Shown here one piece after another: positions 1 to 6,511 of a DNA stretch of 26,833 nt. The translations under genes and the position numbers were made by a program. The stretch spans positions 13,347-40,179 of the forward strand of contig DGUQ01000083.1 of the NCBI GenBank assembly GCA_002394725.1. Reading direction: 5' to 3'. The stretch's first letter is position 1. Each line of letters begins with the position of its first letter. The DNA is from Ruminococcaceae bacterium UBA4306 (GTDB lineage Bacteria; Bacillota; Clostridia; Oscillospirales; Acutalibacteraceae). The notes beneath the pieces are model-generated. The model did no database searches and had not been told where the DNA came from. It was given only the letters and a program-made list of their open reading frames with translations.

Positions 1-44
1 CACAAGCGCTGACACCATTCACTGATCCCTAACCACTGACCACT

Positions 45-70
45 AAAAAAGCTCTTTCCGAAGAAAGAGC
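45..70 (-). terminator. Intrinsic terminator below the cobalamin riboswitch
   Basis: On the minus strand an 8-base-pair stem (GCTCTTTC at 51-58 with GAAAGAGC at 63-70, tetraloop of four bases) is followed by six T (A45-A50 on the plus strand). It lies just after the cobalamin riboswitch, so it is the likely expression platform, giving ligand-dependent transcription termination before a gene beyond the left edge. Confidence 0.8.
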
Positions 71-94
71 ACAACAAACAAGCATAGAGCGATC

Positions 95-345
95 CTCTAC
101 ACTTCATTCGCGCGCTTCCTGCCAAAGGGGCTGACTCGGACACGGCAGGTCTCCCGGCTGATGAGGAAGCGGATGTTCCGCGCGGACGGGAGCCTTCTCG
201 GAATACTCCAATGGCTGTTTCCCATCCTCTGCTCAATGACGGTAGTGGCGGCTGCTCCGGACTTGGCTGCGCCGCACCGGATTCCCTTTTGATCTAGTCG
301 ACCGACGCAAGCGTCTGACCTTTCGAACCGTATCACTGTTCATTT
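95..345 (-). ncRNA. Cobalamin riboswitch (B12 element)
   Basis: Read on the minus strand, this region carries the ordered conserved blocks of the AdoCbl/B12 riboswitch: GGGAATCCGGTGCGG (about 275-292), a CCGCCACTAC block (about 240-252) corresponding to the family's GCCACTG, and the B12-box-like GCCGGGAGACCTGCC (about 145-160). A good promoter precedes it and an intrinsic terminator follows, so it most likely attenuates transcription when cobalamin is bound. The regulated gene (typically B12 uptake, synthesis or a B12-independent isozyme) is off the left end. Open reading frames across it have no gene-like product and are not genes. Exact ends are approximate. Confidence 0.85.
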
Positions 346-351
346 TTCATT

Positions 352-380
352 ATTATACATGACGAAGATTTGAAAAGCAA
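352..380 (-). promoter_or_regulatory. Sigma-A promoter for the cobalamin riboswitch transcript
   Basis: On the minus strand TTGCTT (380-375) is separated by exactly 17 bases from TATAAT (357-352). Transcription would start near 345, at the 5' side of the riboswitch. Confidence 0.65.
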
Positions 381-429
381 TGTTGAAAGGGAATAAAAAA
401 GATTAAAATATTGTTATTTTTATCGGAAA

Positions 430-447
430 TTGCATAAAAGTATGCAA
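430..447. promoter_or_regulatory. Short palindrome upstream of the DUF6291-like gene
   Basis: TTGCATA (430-436) and TATGCAA (441-447) form perfect 7-base arms around a 4-base centre in an AT-rich region about 70 bases before the start at 515. It could be an operator for the rightward gene; no regulator is visible nearby. Confidence 0.3.
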
Positions 448-514
448 CTTTTCATCCTAAGGTCGTCATAGGTGAAGGACTTTGTCCCACAATGATCGAT
501 ACGGAGGACTGATT

Positions 515-787
515 ATGAAAACACCCAAGGGCTTTTTCACCTATTTTCATCACGCGGATACGCTCGAGATGCTCAGCGACGAACAGGCAGGGCGGCTGTA
601 TAAGGCGCTGATGCGGTACGGCAACACGGGAGAAGAAATGGATTTCGGCGGCGACTGCGCGCTGGGCGTGATGTTCTCGCTCTTCAAAAAAGAGATCGAC
701 TATAACTTTGAGCGCTACAATGAGATCTGTGACATCCGCAGAGAGGCAGGGAAAAAGGGCGGTCGTCCGAGAAAATCAGAAGAATAA
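515..787 (+). CDS. DUF6291-like protein, probably C-terminally truncated
   Basis: A 90-residue protein from ATG 515, chosen because CGGAGGACTGATT lies directly before it; an earlier in-frame ATG at 482 has no ribosome binding site. It begins MKTPKGFFTYFHHADTLEML and has the pattern of the DUF6291 family (aromatic N-terminus, 'RLYKALMRYG', 'KKEIDYNFERYNEICDIRREAGKKGG'), which is common in prophage and mobile replication regions of Firmicutes. The function is unknown. The protein ends after a basic GRPRKSEE tail; relatives usually continue with a lysine/glutamate-rich linker and another domain. The DNA after the stop still encodes lysine-rich stretches in several frames, so this is likely a nonsense-truncated and decayed gene. 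The family call rests on recalled pattern only. Confidence 0.6.
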   Translation: MKTPKGFFTYFHHADTLEMLSDEQAGRLYKALMRYGNTGEEMDFGGDCALGVMFSLFKKEIDYNFERYNEICDIRREAGKKGGRPRKSEE

Positions 788-1040
788 AAACCAATTGGTT
801 TTTCACAAAAGCAAAAAAAACTAAGAAAAGACAAAGAAAAAGAAAAAAGAGAAAGACAATGATAATGAAATGAAATGAAATGAGAAAGCGAAGAAGAATA
901 CGAAGACGAGCAGGATGACTTTTCAACATATCAACAATAGTTTTCCACATATCAACATTTGACAAAAATCGATTTTTGGTTGTCAGGTCATACCAGTCAT
1001 TTGCAGATCATATCATTTCATTTGCAGTTTATATCATATC
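788..1040 (+). repeat. Decayed purine-rich tail and two pairs of 21-base direct repeats
   Basis: No intact gene is visible. The part from 808 to about 910 is almost pure A/G on the plus strand and includes TGAAA three times in tandem (866-880), as expected for the remnant of a Lys/Glu-rich linker. Next come two copies of TTTTC(A/C)ACATATCAACA at 920-936 and 941-957, offset 21 bases; the second begins with TTTTCCACA, a match to the DnaA-box consensus TTWTNCACA. Two copies of CATTTGCAG, each followed by a similar ATCAT-type sequence, start at 998 and 1019, again offset 21. This resembles iterons of a plasmid or phage origin, but no initiator gene is adjacent. Confidence 0.5.
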
Positions 1041-1064
1041 GGATGATGAATCGCAGGGCGGAGC

Positions 1065-1830
1065 CTTTGTAGGGGAGCGGTCTGTTGCTCCCTCCTTACG
1101 ATCAACGTCGCATTGAATCTGTAGGGGTCGGCGCAGACACGCGTGTCCGACGACTCGCGGCAGGGCGTTGGTCAAAAGGTTTCGGTACGTCGCAAGCGCC
1201 GTACCCTACGGAGAGGTTGATGTGCTTCGCATGATAAAGCGATATAATAGGAAACGTTTCGGGAGGAGCAAGCTCCTCCCCTACAGTAAACGTTGCAGTG
1301 AAATTGTAGGGGAGCGGCTTGCTGCTCCCGCGGCAGGGCGTCGGTCACAATACAATGGTTGTAAAGGAGATGTGCGTTTTGTAGGGTACGGCGCTTATCG
1401 ACGTACCGCGTGGCAGGAACGTTTGTACCCTATGCAACGCTTTCGATCAATGAAACACTCGTCATTCTCGGATGACCAATGGTCATTCCTACGGAAGCAG
1501 GCATTTTCTCCGCGTTTTGGTGTCATTGATAGGAAAGGTTTCGGTACGTCGCAAGCGCCGTACCCTACGGAGAGGTTGATGTGCTCCGCATGATAAAGCG
1601 ATATAATAGGAAACGTTTCGGGAGGAGCATTCCTCGGCGGAGACGCCTCCCCCACTGTCACTTCGTGACGTCTCCCCAACGGGGAGCACCCCTCCCCTAC
1701 AGTAAAAGCCACAGGTAATCTGTAGGGGGCGGCGCAGACACGCGTGTCCGACGACCCACGGCAGGCGTTGGATCAAATGCAATGCTCGTTGAGGAGATGT
1801 ATGTTTTTGTAGGGATGGTCATCGATCGTC
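1065..1830. repeat. Cluster of dispersed palindromic (REP-like) repeats
   Basis: There is no credible gene here. Recurring units start with GTAGGGG and contain short palindromes. A 96-base block at 1175-1270 is repeated at 1534-1629 with a single mismatch (T/C). A unit with the perfect palindrome GACACGCGTGTC occurs at 1136-1147 and 1737-1748. A perfect 9-base-arm hairpin (GGGAGGAGC / GCTCCTCCC) lies at 1261-1280. The long open frames across this region have repetitive composition and are rejected as proteins. Such intergenic repeat clusters are common in clostridial gut genomes. Confidence 0.75.
1630..1690. repeat. Palindromic insert nested in a repeat hairpin
   Basis: In the second copy of the 96-base repeat the hairpin GGGAGGAGC..GCTCCTCCC is interrupted. 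About 60 bases follow GGGAGGAGCA (1620-1629) before CCTCCCCTACAGTAAA resumes at about 1690, where the first copy has only AGCT before the same sequence. The inserted part has its own small palindromes (GTCACTTCGTGAC and CTCCCCAACGGGGAG). Confidence 0.6.
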
Positions 1831-1848
1831 CGCGCGACAAATATCGAT

Positions 1849-1882
1849 AAAAACAAAAGCGGACAGGTGTGATCCCGTCCGC
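1849..1882 (-). terminator. Terminator of the membrane-anchored protein gene
   Basis: On the minus strand a GCGGAC / GTCCGC stem (1882-1877 with 1864-1859), extended by GG/CC across a mismatch, is followed by TTTTGTTTTT. It starts 9 bases after the stop codon at 1892. Confidence 0.75.
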
Positions 1883-1891
1883 CGTATCATA

Positions 1892-3007
1892 TTATTTTCG
1901 TTTGAACAGATTTCGGAAGAAATAGCCGATATGCTTGAAGGCGTTCCTGATATAGAACCCGATCATGGCAAAGAAGCGCTGGATGCCCGAGCGCGGTTTC
2001 ACCTGCTCCTTGAAATAGGTGTCAAAGTAATCGGTGCCGTCATCGATATTGGAGCCTTCATCCTCAAAATACTCGATGCCCTTGCCGGGGTCGCGGTCTC
2101 TGACCTTGATGTCATAGCCTGCCATTTCATCCGCTTCGGCACGTTCCGCGAATTCCTCGTCATTCCGGTAGCCGAGGGATTCTTCAAAGGTGATCTGCTC
2201 TTCCTGTTCACGGTGAGCAAGCTCAGTATCCTCCGCTGCGCCGCGCCTTGCCCTGCGCGCCTTGAGTCGCTCCTCATTCTTGCGCTTGACAGAAGCGTTG
2301 TATTGCTTATAGATCACCGTAACCGCGATGATGAGCGCCGCCAAAATGCCGACCCACAACAGCAGCCGCCACCAGTCGAACGCATCGCCGGTCTTGCGGT
2401 TGATCTTATCAAAGCTCAACGAACCCGCGGCATTCGTAAGGGCTTTTGCCTCCTCGGGCGTGATCTCCTCATCATTCTTCTGGAGCGTGAGGTCGATCTG
2501 CATGCCGTTGATAACGGTGTTGCAGACGTTGATATAGATCGTGCTCTCGCCGCTCGTTACGCTGCTCTGCGAATCAAAGAAGATGTTGTTGTCGTGCTTG
2601 ACCTCTACGACAGAATCGACGTTCTCCTGCTGAGAGATCGCGTCGAGGATCACCTTGCGTTCCGCGGAGGTCAGGTCGGAATAGTTGTTGATCTGCTCGG
2701 TATTCACGTCCTTTGTGACGGTCATACTGATGGAATAGGTCTTGTCGGGATCATAGGCGCGCAGATAGATGTTCGCGGTGCGAAAGGCGATCATCGTCTC
2801 GTCATAATCCAGCCCCACCGCTTCAAACGCCTTGTCGCCGCGAGGGGTATCGACGGTGATGACGTAATCATCCTTGGGGAATTTGATTGAAAATCCGAGC
2901 TCCTTGAAGGTATAGGTATCATCCAGCGCAGCAACTCGAATCACGGACGTCAAAAACACCGTTACGATCAGCAGCAGTACTGCCGCCGCTCTCACTCTTC
3001 TGCGCAT
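1892..3007 (-). CDS. Secreted, membrane-anchored hypothetical protein
   Basis: A 371-residue protein of unknown function. The start at 3007 is chosen because GGAGGG lies 6 bases upstream and the product then begins with a classical signal peptide (MRRRVRAAAVLLLIVTVF, likely cleaved after RVAA near residue 27); the longer frame upstream has no ribosome binding site. Residues 30-205 form an extracytoplasmic domain beginning TYTFKELGFSIKFPKDDYVI, similar in style to PsbP-like or small beta-sheet surface domains. One transmembrane helix lies at about 211-233. A basic stretch (KRKNEERLKARRARRG) follows, then an acidic, charged cytoplasmic region, and an aromatic/basic C-terminus (FFRNLFKRK) that may touch the membrane. 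It stands alone, with its own promoter and terminator. Confidence 0.85.
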   Translation of the reverse strand: MRRRVRAAAVLLLIVTVFLTSVIRVAALDDTYTFKELGFSIKFPKDDYVITVDTPRGDKAFEAVGLDYDETMIAFRTANIYLRAYDPDKTYSISMTVTKDVNTEQINNYSDLTSAERKVILDAISQQENVDSVVEVKHDNNIFFDSQSSVTSGESTIYINVCNTVINGMQIDLTLQKNDEEITPEEAKALTNAAGSLSFDKINRKTGDAFDWWRLLLWVGILAALIIAVTVIYKQYNASVKRKNEERLKARRARRGAAEDTELAHREQEEQITFEESLGYRNDEEFAERAEADEMAGYDIKVRDRDPGKGIEYFEDEGSNIDDGTDYFDTYFKEQVKPRSGIQRFFAMIGFYIRNAFKHIGYFFRNLFKRK

Positions 3008-3100
3008 ATGAACCCTCCTTCGCCTGAGATGAGCTGTTTTTATGACTCTGATCCGCTGTGAAAACAGTGGGCGCAAGCCGAAAACACCTGTTGCAAAAGT

Positions 3101-3129
3101 ATTATATTCCTTTTTCCGACAAAAGACAA
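3101..3129 (-). promoter_or_regulatory. Promoter of the membrane-anchored protein gene
   Basis: On the minus strand TTGTCT (3129-3124), a 17-base spacer and TATAAT (3106-3101) lie about 95 bases before the start at 3007. It is back to back with the tRNA-Pro promoter at 3143. Confidence 0.55.
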
Positions 3130-3142
3130 TAGGTTTTTGCGG

Positions 3143-3171
3143 TTGACAAGAAATTTTTATTCGGGTATAAT
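3143..3171 (+). promoter_or_regulatory. Strong sigma-A promoter of tRNA-Pro
   Basis: Consensus TTGACA (3143-3148), a 17-base spacer and consensus TATAAT (3166-3171). Such a perfect match is typical of stable RNA genes; the tRNA begins about 97 bases downstream, leaving a 5' leader to be removed. Confidence 0.8.
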
Positions 3172-3268
3172 AGGGTACGCTCCACACTTGGATCGACAGG
3201 TGTTCTTGTCCTTGTCTTTATGTGAGAGCATAGCAAACGGCACCATCGTGCATAGGGCAACAGCATAT

Positions 3269-3344
3269 CGGGGTGTAGCGCAGTTGGTAGCGCGCCTGCT
3301 TTGGGAGCAGGATGTCGGGGGTTCAAATCCCTTCACTCCGACCA
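3269..3344 (+). tRNA. tRNA-Pro (anticodon UGG)
   Basis: The 76-nucleotide cloverleaf has the acceptor stem CGGGGTG / CACTCCG with one G-U pair, a 5-pair anticodon stem CCTGC / GCAGG around the loop TTTGGGA (anticodon TGG at 3302-3304), a GGTTCAAATCC T-arm, discriminator A and an encoded CCA end (3342-3344). The gene is intact. Its 3' 45 bases, from the anticodon loop onward, are duplicated at 20484-20528, so it is a probable integration site. Confidence 0.97.
3300..3344 (+). repeat. Left copy of tRNA-Pro attachment core (attL-like)
   Basis: These 45 bases, from the first base of the anticodon loop through CCA, are identical to 20484-20528 in the same orientation. Identity begins and ends abruptly in both copies. 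Integrases commonly recombine in the anticodon loop and regenerate the tRNA 3' end, which fits this arrangement with the intact tRNA on the left. Confidence 0.7.
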
Positions 3345-3348
3345 ACTT

Positions 3349-3387
3349 AAAACGCTAATTGCAGTGTGCAGTCAGCGTTTTTCTTTT
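3349..3387 (+). terminator. Terminator directly after tRNA-Pro
   Basis: AAAACGCT (3349-3356) pairs with AGCGTTTT (3374-3381), with a further GCA/TGC pairing inside, followed by TTCTTTT. If the island model is right, this terminator was brought in with the element, and the original one is the palindrome at 20531-20577. Confidence 0.7.
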
Positions 3388-3388
3388 G

Positions 3389-3424
3389 GCTTAAACAGTG
3401 GGTTTCCACGGTTTAGGCTTTTTT
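3389..3424 (+). terminator. Second hairpin terminator after tRNA-Pro
   Basis: GCTTAAAC-a-GTGG and CCAC-g-GTTTAGGC form a 12-pair stem with one internal mismatch and a four-base loop, followed by six T. Confidence 0.65.
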
Positions 3425-3483
3425 CTATTCAATTTTTGAAGGCAGATTTCGTTCCGATCTGGGGTGATACCTTCCTTTTATGG

Positions 3484-3619
3484 TTGACAAGAGTGGCTTA
3501 ATTGTTGACAAGAGTGGGCAAAATGTTGACACGAGTTCCCGTTTTGTTGTCAAGAGTTGGGTTTTGGTTGACACGAGTTCCGTTTTTGTTGACATGAGTT
3601 GATTTTGGTTGACAAGGGT
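3484..3619 (+). repeat. Seven tandem repeats with a 21-base period (iteron-like)
   Basis: Copies of TTGACA(A/C/T)GAGT(T/G) begin at 3484, 3505, 3526, 3547 (TTGTCA variant), 3568, 3589 and 3609, so the period is 21 bases (20 for the last), equal to two helical turns. The bases between the conserved parts vary and are T-rich. The array follows the tRNA terminators and precedes gene scraps. It may be a replication iteron array, an array of transposase or integrase binding sites at an element end (IS21-type ends carry several repeats of about this size), or another protein-binding array. No open reading frame crosses it convincingly. Confidence 0.8.
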
Positions 3620-3693
3620 AATAATTCACCATTTTGCTTACTCTGGTTAAAGCTTATTAACCGATACTAGATGATCAATCAGCAATGCTTTTC

Positions 3694-3804
3694 TTATACT
3701 TCCTTAAAAACATTAGAAAAGATATGCTTTGTAAATACATCATCAATTTGCTTAGAAATCTGTTTCGACTCAACTAGCACACCCAGTTCAATGTTATACG
3801 AAGT
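3694..3804 (-). pseudogene. C-terminal fragment of a phospholipase D-like protein
   Basis: On the minus strand the 36 codons before TAA (3696-3694) read TSYNIELGVLVESKQISKQI followed by DDVFTKHIFSNVFKEV. The 'ELGVLVES..ISKQIDDVF' pattern is that of the C-terminal end of the PLD/cardiolipin synthase superfamily. No catalytic HKD motif is present; the rest of the gene is missing and the homology stops where the DUF2779 fragment on the plus strand begins. It is a scrap with no likely function. The family assignment comes from pattern only. Confidence 0.5.
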
Positions 3805-4944
3805 CAAATGCTCAACGGAAGAGAAGCCTATCTATCAGCATGACGTTGCCTATCAGGTCTACGTACTGACAAAGCTGGGCTTCACGGTCGAGCGCGCCTG
3901 CCTAGTGCATCTCCACAATCAATACGTTCGGCATGGCGAGTTAGATCTGCAACAGCTCTTCAGCATCGTAGATCTGACTGAGAAGGCTCGCTCCATGCAG
4001 CCGGACGTGGAGCACAATCTGGAAGTCTTTGCAACATATCTGTCCCGGCCCGACGAGCCGCTGGACGATCTCAATCGGGGCTGCTTCAAGCCTTATCGTG
4101 CGGCTTTTGGAAATACTGCTCCCGTGATCTGCCGAAACCGAACGTCTTTGATTTGCATGGCCCGCAAAAAGCGACCATGCTCAAGTGTTATTATCAGGGC
4201 GTGATTTCCTTTGCAGACCTCAACGGCAGCGACCGACTCAATGCAAAAGCATACCAGCAGGTCGAACATGAGCTGTATGGGTATCCGCCGACGATCAAGA
4301 CTGGCGAGATCAAGACCTTCCTCTCACGCCTGTCCTATCCGCTGTATTTTCTGGACTTCGAGACCTTCTCGCCGGCGATCCCGCTCTATGATACTTCCAA
4401 CCCGTATGCCAAGATCCCTTTCCAATACTCCCTGCATTGGATCGAGCAGGAAGGCGACGATCTAAAGCACACGGAGTATCTGGCCTATCCGGGCAAAGAT
4501 CCCAGGCGGGAATTGGCAGAGCGACTCTGCCGGGATATTCCGATGGACGTCTGTACGACGGCCTACAATACGAGCTTTGAAAAAAATGTGATTAAAGGGT
4601 TGGCTGCGCTTTATCCCGATTTAGCGGATCACTTGATGAACATCCACGGCCACATTGAAGATCTGATGATTCCGTTCCGGGAGCGCTGGTATTACTCCCG
4701 CGCGATGCAGGGCTCGTATTCGATCAAGTACGTTCTTCCGGCACTGTATCCGGACGATCCCACGCTGGACTATCATAACCTCGAGGGCGTTCACAACGGC
4801 GGCGAAGCCATGGATGTTTTTCAGGAAATGACCTCCATGCCCCCTGAGGAGCTGGAGACCTGGCGCAAGCACCTTCTCAATTATTGTGAACTCGACACCT
4901 ACGCGATGGTAAAGGTGTGGGAACGGCTGAATGAGGTTATTTAG
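3790..4944 (+). pseudogene. DUF2779 protein gene, N-terminally truncated and frameshifted
   Basis: The region encodes most of a DUF2779 protein, a family combining a PD-(D/E)XK-like nuclease region with a DEDD-exonuclease-like region. The first part reads LYEVKCSTEEKPIYQHDVAY (the family's EVKSST..DVA motif) up to GCFKPY near 4095. The frame then changes and continues as CGFWKYCSRDLPKPNVFDLH into an open frame that runs to the stop at 4942-4944. That second part holds the exonuclease signature YFLDFETFSP, the AYNTSFEKNV segment and YCELDTYAMVKVW. About one base is lost near 4096-4099. The N-terminal third of the family is absent, cut at about 3795 against the PLD-like fragment. It is therefore almost certainly inactive. 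Confidence 0.75.
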
Positions 4945-5025
4945 TAAAGCATCGGTGATTCTCTTTTCCTTGTTTAGCAGCTCAAATTTTGACATCTTAT
5001 TTTGTATTTTGACGGAGGCTGGATA

Positions 5026-5421
5026 ATGAAGATCGTACCTCTACAATTGATTATCAACGCTATAGAAACGGCAAGCGACGAATGGGATCAGTATCTTGAT
5101 ATTGTGACAATGACAATCGTAGGCCTGCCCCAATATGACGACAGTATTGGTACGGACTACGAATCGCTTGCTGAGCGAATTGAGGCTGGTATAAACATTC
5201 GCTACTATAGATTACCGAGCAAATTCGACATCCACGAATATAGTATCATGGAGAAGTTTATTTACGATCTGCCAAACGGAAGCACGCGAGATGAATTGGC
5301 GGGATGTATTCATGGTAAAGGCGCGTTTCACAGATTTAAATCCTCCATCCGTTATTATGGGATTGAACGAGATTGGTATAATTACTTGGCTAAGGCATAT
5401 CATAGTATGGCAATTGAATGA
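5026..5421 (+). CDS. UPF0158 family protein, shortened by a TGA at a Trp position
   Basis: A 131-residue protein from ATG 5026, preceded by GACGGAGGCTGGATA, which sets the start. It matches the UPF0158 family in its characteristic region YRLPSKFDIHEYSIMEKFIY, then GKGAFHRFKSSIRYYGIERDWYNYLAKAYHSMAIE; the family's function is unknown. Relatives continue '..IEWCEENG..'. Here the codon after GCA ATT GAA is TGA (5419-5421) and the same frame continues CEANGFEYSEEH to a second TGA at 5458-5460. A single G-to-A change of TGG explains this, removing 13 C-terminal residues. The product may still fold or may be non-functional. It lies alone between the DUF2779 remnant and a convergent gene. Confidence 0.75.
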   Translation: MKIVPLQLIINAIETASDEWDQYLDIVTMTIVGLPQYDDSIGTDYESLAERIEAGINIRYYRLPSKFDIHEYSIMEKFIYDLPNGSTRDELAGCIHGKGAFHRFKSSIRYYGIERDWYNYLAKAYHSMAIE

Positions 5422-5488
5422 TGCGAAGCAAATGGCTTTGAATATTCTGAGGAACACTGAAAGTGCGAAGAAGCATTATTGAAATACG

Positions 5489-5522
5489 AACAGCGAGGAC
5501 GACTTTTGCCGTCCCCGCTGTT
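5489..5522. terminator. Hairpin between convergent genes
   Basis: AACAGCG-a-GGACG and CGTCC-c-CGCTGTT form a 12-pair stem around a loop of about 8 bases, lying between the UPF0158 gene and the convergent secreted-protein gene (stop at 5561). T runs are weak on both sides, so it is probably a bidirectional barrier rather than a textbook terminator. Confidence 0.5.
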
Positions 5523-5560
5523 GCTTGTTATATACGGTTCATATTCTGTTTGTGTTTTGA

Positions 5561-6511
5561 TCAGGTTCCCCAGTACTCGCCGCCGCGCTCCTCTTTTTCC
5601 CATGAGCGGGTTACGTACCATTCGTTGATCTTGGTGTTTTTGCCGTCGTTCTTGATACGGCTGGAGTATTCGCTGTTGAATTCAGTCCAGTTAAGGTTGA
5701 TGTTGGTGTTATTGGCTTTCTTGGAGATTTCGATACAGGGATTGGCGTTGGTGCTGTCAACTGCGCCGTAGTAGTCAGGAGTCTTGGTGTAGCTGTGTTC
5801 GCCGAGGTCTGCCGCAACCACTCTGTCCATCAGGTAGTTGGTGAGCTGACGGTAGCCGTTCTCATTGTTGTTGGAGGGACGCTGTCCTTTGAGGAAGCGG
5901 AGCATTTCGTCAAAATTCGCCTGCATGGAGCTGACGTTGCACTTGGGGTCTGAGAGGATCTCTTTGTATGCCTTGTAGGTGGTGTTGTTGATCTTGTCGT
6001 TGCCGTCGCAGGTGATGTTCGCCTTGTTCTCGTCGATACGCTTTAACGCGTGTGCGAAATCTGCCGCTACGGTGTCAGCCTGAACTCTGAAATCCTTGGT
6101 GTCGATGTTGCTGTTGATCGCCTTGAGCTGATTCATCTGCTGGGTGTGGTAGGTAGCTGTCTGGGTGGAGAACTCCTTGACCTCATCCATGACCTTGTCG
6201 ATCTCTACCTTGATCTCTTCGGTGCTTTTGTCGATCTTATCGAGTACATCCTGATTGGAGGGACCGTCATCCTCAAGTCCGAGAACCATGTTCAAAATAG
6301 GCGGAAGTCCCATCTTGGAAAGCTCGGGACCGGCTAACTTCATTACTTCGTCCTTTGCGTAGCCGAAGGTGGTGCTGAGGACGGTCTCGGCGATTCCCGG
6401 AATCGCAAATGCCGAGGTGGATGTTACCGACATAGCACCTACGGAAATGATCGTTACTGCGGATAAGATACCTGCGATGATCCTGTTTTTGATTCTTCTT
6501 GTCTTTTTCAT
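5561..6511 (-). CDS. Secreted helical protein of unknown function, putative target of the adjacent LytS/SARP system
   Basis: A 316-residue protein if translation starts at ATG 6511, which has AAAGGAGTG 6 bases upstream and yields a clean signal peptide (MKKTRRIKNRIIAGILSAVT, likely cleaved after TSTSAFA near residue 36). A second ATG at 6592, in frame and also preceded by a strong AAAGGAG, would add 27 Asn/Thr/Lys-rich residues, so two products or an extended leader are possible. The mature part begins with a moderately hydrophobic, glycine/proline-containing segment (GIAETVLSTTFGYAKDEVMK). An amphipathic coiled-coil-like region follows at about residues 85-150 (DVLDKIDKSTEEIKVEIDKV). The rest is polar and asparagine-rich, with aromatic residues near the end (EWYVTRSW, GGEYWGT). 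No known enzyme motif is seen. Two tandem promoters with direct-repeat operators lie upstream, divergent from the kinase gene. I infer an exported effector, toxin-like or envelope protein, with low certainty about function. Confidence 0.8.
   Translation of the reverse strand: MKKTRRIKNRIIAGILSAVTIISVGAMSVTSTSAFAIPGIAETVLSTTFGYAKDEVMKLAGPELSKMGLPPILNMVLGLEDDGPSNQDVLDKIDKSTEEIKVEIDKVMDEVKEFSTQTATYHTQQMNQLKAINSNIDTKDFRVQADTVAADFAHALKRIDENKANITCDGNDKINNTTYKAYKEILSDPKCNVSSMQANFDEMLRFLKGQRPSNNNENGYRQLTNYLMDRVVAADLGEHSYTKTPDYYGAVDSTNANPCIEISKKANNTNINLNWTEFNSEYSSRIKNDGKNTKINEWYVTRSWEKEERGGEYWGT

Noticed and set aside
97..336. A 79-codon minus-strand frame
   Set aside because: It coincides with the conserved blocks of the cobalamin riboswitch and has no gene-like features.
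1168..1782. Several open reading frames of about 100-140 codons on both strands in the repeat cluster
   Set aside because: They consist of the GTAGGGG-type palindromic repeats read in frame, have no ribosome binding sites at suitable starts, and the same repeat is read in different frames in its two copies.
1931..2890. A 319-codon plus-strand open frame
   Set aside because: It lies wholly antisense to the membrane-anchored protein gene, which has a signal peptide, ribosome binding site, promoter and terminator; the plus frame has biased Leu/Asp/Val composition typical of a shadow.
3484..3619. CRISPR array
   Set aside because: The conserved unit is only about 12 bases with 8-9 variable bases between, far too short for CRISPR repeats and spacers, and no cas gene is present.
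5419..5460. Reassigned TGA codon (Trp) in this organism
   Set aside because: TGA serves as a stop in other genes here and Trp is encoded by TGG elsewhere; a single nonsense change is simpler.
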